The notes under the pieces were generated by a model that searched no databases, was not told the DNA's origin, and worked only from the letters and a program-made list of their open reading frames with translations. DNA of 64,000 bases, from NCBI RefSeq assembly GCF_013874595.1, contig NZ_CP059431.1:2936623-3000622 (forward strand). Direction: 5' to 3'. The DNA comes from Flavobacterium sp. xlx-214. Its GTDB lineage: Bacteria > Bacteroidota > Bacteroidia > Flavobacteriales > Flavobacteriaceae. Within the stretch, counting starts at the first letter, position 1. Each line of letters begins with the position of its first letter. The position numbers and the translations under genes were made by a program. Shown one piece after another: positions 60,247 through 64,000 of this stretch.

Positions 60247-61098
60247 TTACAATTTATTTTGAGCTTTCATCATACGGTTATTGCCCATAAAATCGGTTTG
60301 TAAGGTGATGTTCTTAAAGTAAGGTTGCATCATTTCTTGGGTTTCGTTTCCTAAATATTGATTGATCTCAAAAAACAACATACCATCATCTGCTAAAATT
60401 TGGTGTGCTAATTGGGTAATTTTCTTGTAAAAAATCAACGGATCGTTATCATCAACAAACAATGCTAAATGCGGCTCGTGTTGCAATACGTTTTCTTTAA
60501 TTTCTACTTTTTCAAGATTTCGAACATAAGGTGGATTCGAAATAATAATATCATAGGTATCTAAATCCTTCACTGTTAAAATATCTTTTTCCATAAACGT
60601 AACTTCGGCATTTAGTTGCTTTGCATTTCCGGTTGCGACGTTTAAAGCTTCTGTCGAAACATCAATAGCACTCACTTCAGCCAACGGAAATTCTTTTTTA
60701 ATGGTAATAGGTATACACCCGGTGCCAGTGCCAATATCTAAAACACGCCATTTTTTAGCAGGTTGCTTTTTCATTTCCGTTAAAACCCAATCAACCAATT
60801 CCTCGGTTTCGGGGCGAGGAATTAATGTTGCCGAAGTAACCTTAAACTCGTATCCAAAAAAATACCCCTTGCCTGTTATGTATTGTATGGGTTCGTTATT
60901 TTGCAAACGATGTATGATTTGGTTGATTTTTGATTGATTTTCATCAGAAACCGACTCATTTCCATTCAAAACAGCCGTAACTTTGGTATATCCTAAAACA
61001 AATTCTATTGCCCAATAAAAAATAGTTGTTCGTTCCATTTCATCATAAAACGGTGGAAGTACTAATTGAAATTGCTTTTTATAATCGTTTACGGTCAT
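60247..61098 (-). CDS. prmC: Peptide chain release factor N5-glutamine methyltransferase PrmC
   Basis: A 283-residue SAM methyltransferase that modifies the GGQ glutamine of release factors RF1/RF2. The N-terminal helical domain binds the factor. GKGYFFGYEF and LIPRPETEELVDWVL are family marks, VLDIGTGTGCIPITIK is the SAM site (about residues 121-136) and IIISNPPYV the catalytic motif. It is divergent from ribD with a gap of 29 bases, so the two promoters must overlap. Confidence 0.95.
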   Translation of the reverse strand: MTVNDYKKQFQLVLPPFYDEMERTTIFYWAIEFVLGYTKVTAVLNGNESVSDENQSKINQIIHRLQNNEPIQYITGKGYFFGYEFKVTSATLIPRPETEELVDWVLTEMKKQPAKKWRVLDIGTGTGCIPITIKKEFPLAEVSAIDVSTEALNVATGNAKQLNAEVTFMEKDILTVKDLDTYDIIISNPPYVRNLEKVEIKENVLQHEPHLALFVDDNDPLIFYKKITQLAHQILADDGMLFFEINQYLGNETQEMMQPYFKNITLQTDFMGNNRMMKAQNKL

Positions 61099-61105
61099 CT
61101 TTTCT

Positions 61106-61113
61106 TAATTTTG
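61106..61113 (+). promoter_or_regulatory. Probable -7 element of ribD
   Basis: TAATTTTG, 14 bases before the ATG at 61128. Its place in the prmC-ribD gap argues against the upstream in-frame start at 61026. Confidence 0.45.
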
Positions 61114-61127
61114 TAAAAAACTACAGT

Positions 61128-62174
61128 ATGCCAACACACGAACATTATATGCAACGCGCTTTGTTTTTAGCAACAAAAGGTTTAGCGGCGGCTATGCCTA
61201 ACCCATCGGTTGGGGCTGTAATTGTTTGCAAAGATACAATTATTGGCGAAGGATTTACGAGTGCTTATGGTGGTGCGCACGCCGAAGTGAATGCAATTAA
61301 TAGTGTGGTGGATAAAAGTTTGTTAACAGAAAGTACGCTGTATGTTACCTTAGAACCGTGCAGCCATTATGGAAAAACGCCGCCTTGTGCCGATTTAATT
61401 GTAAAGCACCAAATACAACATGTGGTGATTGGTTGTACCGACCCTTTTGTAGAGGTTGCTGGTAAAGGAATTGCAAAACTTGAAAAAGCGGGCATTAAAG
61501 TTACCGTGGGTGTATTAGAAAAAGAATGTGTGGAAAGTCACAAACGTTTTTTTACGTTTCACCTTAAAAAACGACCTCATATTATTTTAAAATGGGCCGA
61601 AAGTGCCGATGGTTTTATAGCACCTATTGCTAAAAATGAGCAAAAACCTGTTTGGCTATCTAACAAATACAGCAGACAATTAACCCATAAATGGCGCAGT
61701 GAAGAAATGGCTATTTTAGTAGGAACAAACACTGTTTTAGATGATAACCCAAGTTTAACTACTCGTGATTATGTTGGTAAAAACCCTACACGATTATATA
61801 TTGATGCTAACCACAAAATTACAGAACATTTTGCTGTTACAAATGCCGAGGCTACAACCCTTTGTTTAACAAATCAACTTCCTGAAAATCCTATAGCGCA
61901 TATTATTTATAAAGATGTAGATTTTAATAATTTGGTAGATGCTATTTGTAAGGTTTGTTACGATGAAAAACTACAATCGATTATTATAGAAGGAGGTTTA
62001 AACACTTTACAACAATTTATTGATGCAGGTATTTGGGATGAAGCCCGTGTTTTTAAAAGCGAAACCGTTATTTTAAAGGGCATTAAAGCCCCACAGTTAA
62101 CATCGGCTGTAGTAACATCACACCAAAAAATAACAAACAACACGTTGGTTATTTATAAAAACACAAACAACTAA
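61128..62174 (+). CDS. ribD: Bifunctional riboflavin biosynthesis deaminase/reductase RibD
   Basis: A 348-residue enzyme for two steps of riboflavin synthesis. The open frame continues upstream into prmC, but the ATG at 61128 (MPTHEHYMQRALFLA) is the family start. The deaminase domain has the zinc site HAEVNAI and PCSHYGKTPPC, preceded by PNPSVGAVIV. The reductase domain starts near residue 150 (KKRPHIILKWAESADGFIAP) and has VGTNTVLDDNPSLTTR and the Gly-rich IIIEGGLNTLQQF. It overlaps the YigZ gene by one base. Confidence 0.95.
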   Translation: MPTHEHYMQRALFLATKGLAAAMPNPSVGAVIVCKDTIIGEGFTSAYGGAHAEVNAINSVVDKSLLTESTLYVTLEPCSHYGKTPPCADLIVKHQIQHVVIGCTDPFVEVAGKGIAKLEKAGIKVTVGVLEKECVESHKRFFTFHLKKRPHIILKWAESADGFIAPIAKNEQKPVWLSNKYSRQLTHKWRSEEMAILVGTNTVLDDNPSLTTRDYVGKNPTRLYIDANHKITEHFAVTNAEATTLCLTNQLPENPIAHIIYKDVDFNNLVDAICKVCYDEKLQSIIIEGGLNTLQQFIDAGIWDEARVFKSETVILKGIKAPQLTSAVVTSHQKITNNTLVIYKNTNN

Positions 62175-62782
62175 TGATTGATACTTATAAAACGATAGAA
62201 GGACCTAGCGAAGAAATTTTATTCAAAGAAAAAAATAGTAAGTTTTTTGGATACGCCTTTCCTGTTCAATCAGAGGAAGAAGTAAAACCTATTTTAGATC
62301 AGTTAAAAAAGACACATTACACTGCACGCCATTGGTGTTATGCGTACCAAATAGGTACCAAAACAAAAAACTACAGAGCAAATGATGACGGCGAACCCAA
62401 CAACAGCGCCGGAATGCCTATTTACGGACAAATACAATCGTTTGATGTAACCAATGTGTTGGTGGTTGTGGTACGTTATTTTGGCGGTGTAAAATTAGGC
62501 GTTGGCGGTTTGGTTACAGCATACAAAACAGGTGCGCAAATGGCTTTAGAAGTTGCAGATATTGTTGAAAAAACCATCGATGTTCATTTTTTAATTCGTT
62601 TTGATTATAAAAATATGAACAAAGTAATGCGTGTTATTAAAGAGAAAAACATCCATGTGGTAAATCAAACCTTAGAATTAGATTGTTTGATTGAAATATC
62701 GTGTCGCTTAACGCAACAAGAAGAAATTTTCAATGCCTTTGATCAAATTTTTGAAGTATCTATCAAAGAAAAAGACGCTTAA
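62174..62782 (+). CDS. IMPACT/YigZ family protein
   Basis: A 202-residue protein with the UPF0029 domain. NSKFFGYAFPVQSEEE, HYTARHWCYAY, DDGEPNNSAGMPIYGQI, and VVRYFGGVKLGVGGLVTAY are the hallmark lines (residues about 20-120). A C-terminal ferredoxin-like domain follows. The eukaryotic relative IMPACT inhibits Gcn2. The bacterial role is unproven. It is translationally coupled to ribD and its stop codon overlaps that of the convergent next gene. Confidence 0.9.
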   Translation: MIDTYKTIEGPSEEILFKEKNSKFFGYAFPVQSEEEVKPILDQLKKTHYTARHWCYAYQIGTKTKNYRANDDGEPNNSAGMPIYGQIQSFDVTNVLVVVVRYFGGVKLGVGGLVTAYKTGAQMALEVADIVEKTIDVHFLIRFDYKNMNKVMRVIKEKNIHVVNQTLELDCLIEISCRLTQQEEIFNAFDQIFEVSIKEKDA

Positions 62783-63480
62783 TCGTATTTAAAATTCAAC
62801 AACTGTTCTTCCATTAACATTCTAAAGCTATCAGAATCAATTTTGGTATCTTTTTGAATGTAATCAATCATTTTTAAGGCAAAATAAGGCGCTTTTTCTT
62901 TAGGCAACTTGTAATTTTTGTATAGATAATCAGCAGAATACACACTTAAAAATCGTTCCATAGCATTAATTTCATTTTCTACAGAAAGCACTTTTTTATT
63001 GGTTTTCGCTCTACCCGAAAGTTTGTTAACCAAACCATCTAACTTAATGTTTCCTGTTGCAGAGTATTTATCATCATAAGTAATCTGCTTATCTTTTTTT
63101 ACAGCCCGTTCTGCTTTGGTATACTTTGTACCATCTAAACCTAATTTATTATTTAAATTGGTGTATTCAATTTCAACTTCATCCAAAACAGTTGATTCAG
63201 TAATTAAAACACTTAAACTTTTACGTTCAATAACCTTTGAAGAAACTTCTAATGTTTCAACCAAATTATTATTGATATAAAAACTTAGAACATCGTTTGT
63301 CTTTAAATCAAAATTTTTAAAAACATTCTGCTCTATCTTTTCAGAACGATCGTTATTTTTTTGCACAGAAAGCACTGCTTTAGCATCGGATTTGTACAAA
63401 CGAACTTTTACCGCAACTGGTGATTGACTAAAACCAATAAACGAACAAAACAAGCAAATGAACAACACTAAATTTCTCAT
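62779..63480 (-). CDS. Secreted CarboxypepD_reg-like protein of unknown function
   Basis: A 233-residue protein with signal peptide (MRNLVLFICLFCSFIGFSQ). Its plan equals that of the 2520-3236 protein: an N-terminal beta domain (about 20-95), then TVLDEVEIEYTN, then a helical, Lys/Glu-rich C-terminal half (about 105-233). Again there is no receptor barrel. The stop codon overlaps that of the YigZ gene by 4 bases on the other strand. It may act as a periplasmic regulator or adaptor. The function is unknown. Confidence 0.72.
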   Translation of the reverse strand: MRNLVLFICLFCSFIGFSQSPVAVKVRLYKSDAKAVLSVQKNNDRSEKIEQNVFKNFDLKTNDVLSFYINNNLVETLEVSSKVIERKSLSVLITESTVLDEVEIEYTNLNNKLGLDGTKYTKAERAVKKDKQITYDDKYSATGNIKLDGLVNKLSGRAKTNKKVLSVENEINAMERFLSVYSADYLYKNYKLPKEKAPYFALKMIDYIQKDTKIDSDSFRMLMEEQLLNFKYD

Positions 63481-63546
63481 AGCTTACTATTTTAAATTTT
63501 CATTTAATTTACAACAATTCTTAAAAAGAAAAAACGAATTAGTAAT

Positions 63547-63948
63547 TTATTCTTTATTAATTAAATCATCTAAATATTGAGGTACCGAAATTGGGCGTTT
63601 TGTTTTCATATCAACAAACACCAAAACGCTGTTAGCAGTTGTTAATAACTCACCATTTTGGTTGGTAATTTCGTAGTCAAATTCAATCTTCACACCACCC
63701 ATGTATTTAAGAATGGTAGTAATGGTTAATTCATCGTCATAGAAAGCAGGTTTCCTATAATTCATTGATAAAGACACCACAGGCAGCATAATGGCACTTT
63801 CCTCAAGCGATTTATACGAAACCCCTTGATTTCTAAGCCATTCAACACGTCCTATTTCAAAATACTGCGCATAATTACCGTGGTAAACCACTCCCATTTG
63901 ATCTGTTTCAGCGTAACGCACGCGTAGCTTAACTTCATGCTTTTTCAT
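63547..63948 (-). CDS. YbgC-type acyl-CoA thioesterase
   Basis: A 133-residue hotdog-fold protein. RVRYAETDQMGVVYHGNYAQYFEIGR near residues 9-34 holds the catalytic Asp of the YbgC/4-hydroxybenzoyl-CoA thioesterase group, and VEWLRNQGVSYK follows. It hydrolyses short- or medium-chain acyl-CoA or acyl-ACP. No tol-pal genes are adjacent. The remaining 52 bases to the window end show no gene start. Confidence 0.9.
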   Translation of the reverse strand: MKKHEVKLRVRYAETDQMGVVYHGNYAQYFEIGRVEWLRNQGVSYKSLEESAIMLPVVSLSMNYRKPAFYDDELTITTILKYMGGVKIEFDYEITNQNGELLTTANSVLVFVDMKTKRPISVPQYLDDLINKE

Positions 63949-64000
63949 AAAAAATTTTGTCTAAAAATTTGCTTATTTGTTTTAAATTCTGCTTACAATA

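Noticed and set aside
61026..61127. Longer RibD starting inside prmC
   Set aside because: The added 34 residues are not RibD-like and overlap prmC. The family start is at 61128.

Overview
The window looks like a stretch of chromosome from a member of the Flavobacteriaceae (Bacteroidota). The DNA is AT-rich and codons favour A/T endings. Promoters follow the Bacteroidota pattern (TTG, a spacer of about 19-20 bases, then TAnnTTTG), Shine-Dalgarno sequences are mostly absent, and several genes start with TTG or GTG. Marker families agree: a CarboxypepD_reg/TonB-dependent receptor, a GH3 plus beta-lactamase fusion, bacillithiol enzymes BshA and BshC, an enlarged signal peptidase I, DUF5683, DUF3822 and a short MenE. 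The genus cannot be settled from the sequence alone. No rRNA, tRNA, insertion sequence, prophage or CRISPR array was seen.

Layout. 1-4800 (+): the end of an RdgB-type NTP pyrophosphatase, a DEAD-box RNA helicase with an RGG-rich tail, a small CarboxypepD_reg-like secreted protein and an M28 peptidase. 4815-16087 (-): bshA, the GH3/beta-lactamase fusion, a two-gene accessory cassette bounded by two copies of a terminator-like repeat, an Fe-S oxidoreductase group, an MCE/MlaD protein, and two tandem N-acetylmuramoyl-L-alanine amidases divergent from lptD. 16202-23516: lptD, a RidA protein, kdsB, a RecD-like helicase, a small unknown protein, DUF3822 and rsmD. 23517-24568 is an accessory gap with a frameshifted gene and an 11-unit, 21-bp periodic array. 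24569-36541: menE, a CPBP protease, arsC-like, a TonB-dependent receptor, an EamA transporter, a six-gene DUF2089-led membrane operon and a B12-binding radical SAM protein. 36628-40229: bshC, a dienoyl-CoA-reductase-like SDR and a PAP2 phosphatase. 40450-45608: parA-parB-DUF5683-dapB-lepB-wbqC, a flavobacterial housekeeping run. 45735-48204: a three-gene accessory insert. 48225-54147 (-): an EEP nuclease, two rhomboids, mutL, ribH and a TPR membrane protein. 54262-58135 (+): recF, murB, a glycosyltransferase and an ECF-type sigma factor. 58160-63948: a secreted protein, hisS, prmC, ribD, a YigZ/IMPACT protein, a CarboxypepD_reg-like protein and a YbgC-type thioesterase.

How the genes work together. 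Much of the window serves the cell envelope: amidases, MurB, DapB and the GH3 fusion for peptidoglycan, KdsB and LptD for lipopolysaccharide, MlaD for lipid trafficking, LepB for secretion, and the TonB-dependent receptor for uptake. BshA and BshC supply the first and last steps of bacillithiol synthesis, but BshB is not in the window. ParA/ParB, RecF, MutL, RsmD, HisS and PrmC cover chromosome and translation functions.

The most unusual signals are: (1) the tandem amidase duplication, which left a fossil of the lptD start codon region between the copies, probably because the amidase promoter overlaps the start of lptD; (2) the 21-bp periodic array at 24185-24418; (3) the two-gene cassette between duplicated terminators at 8856-10249; (4) a likely frameshifted gene at 23555-24077.
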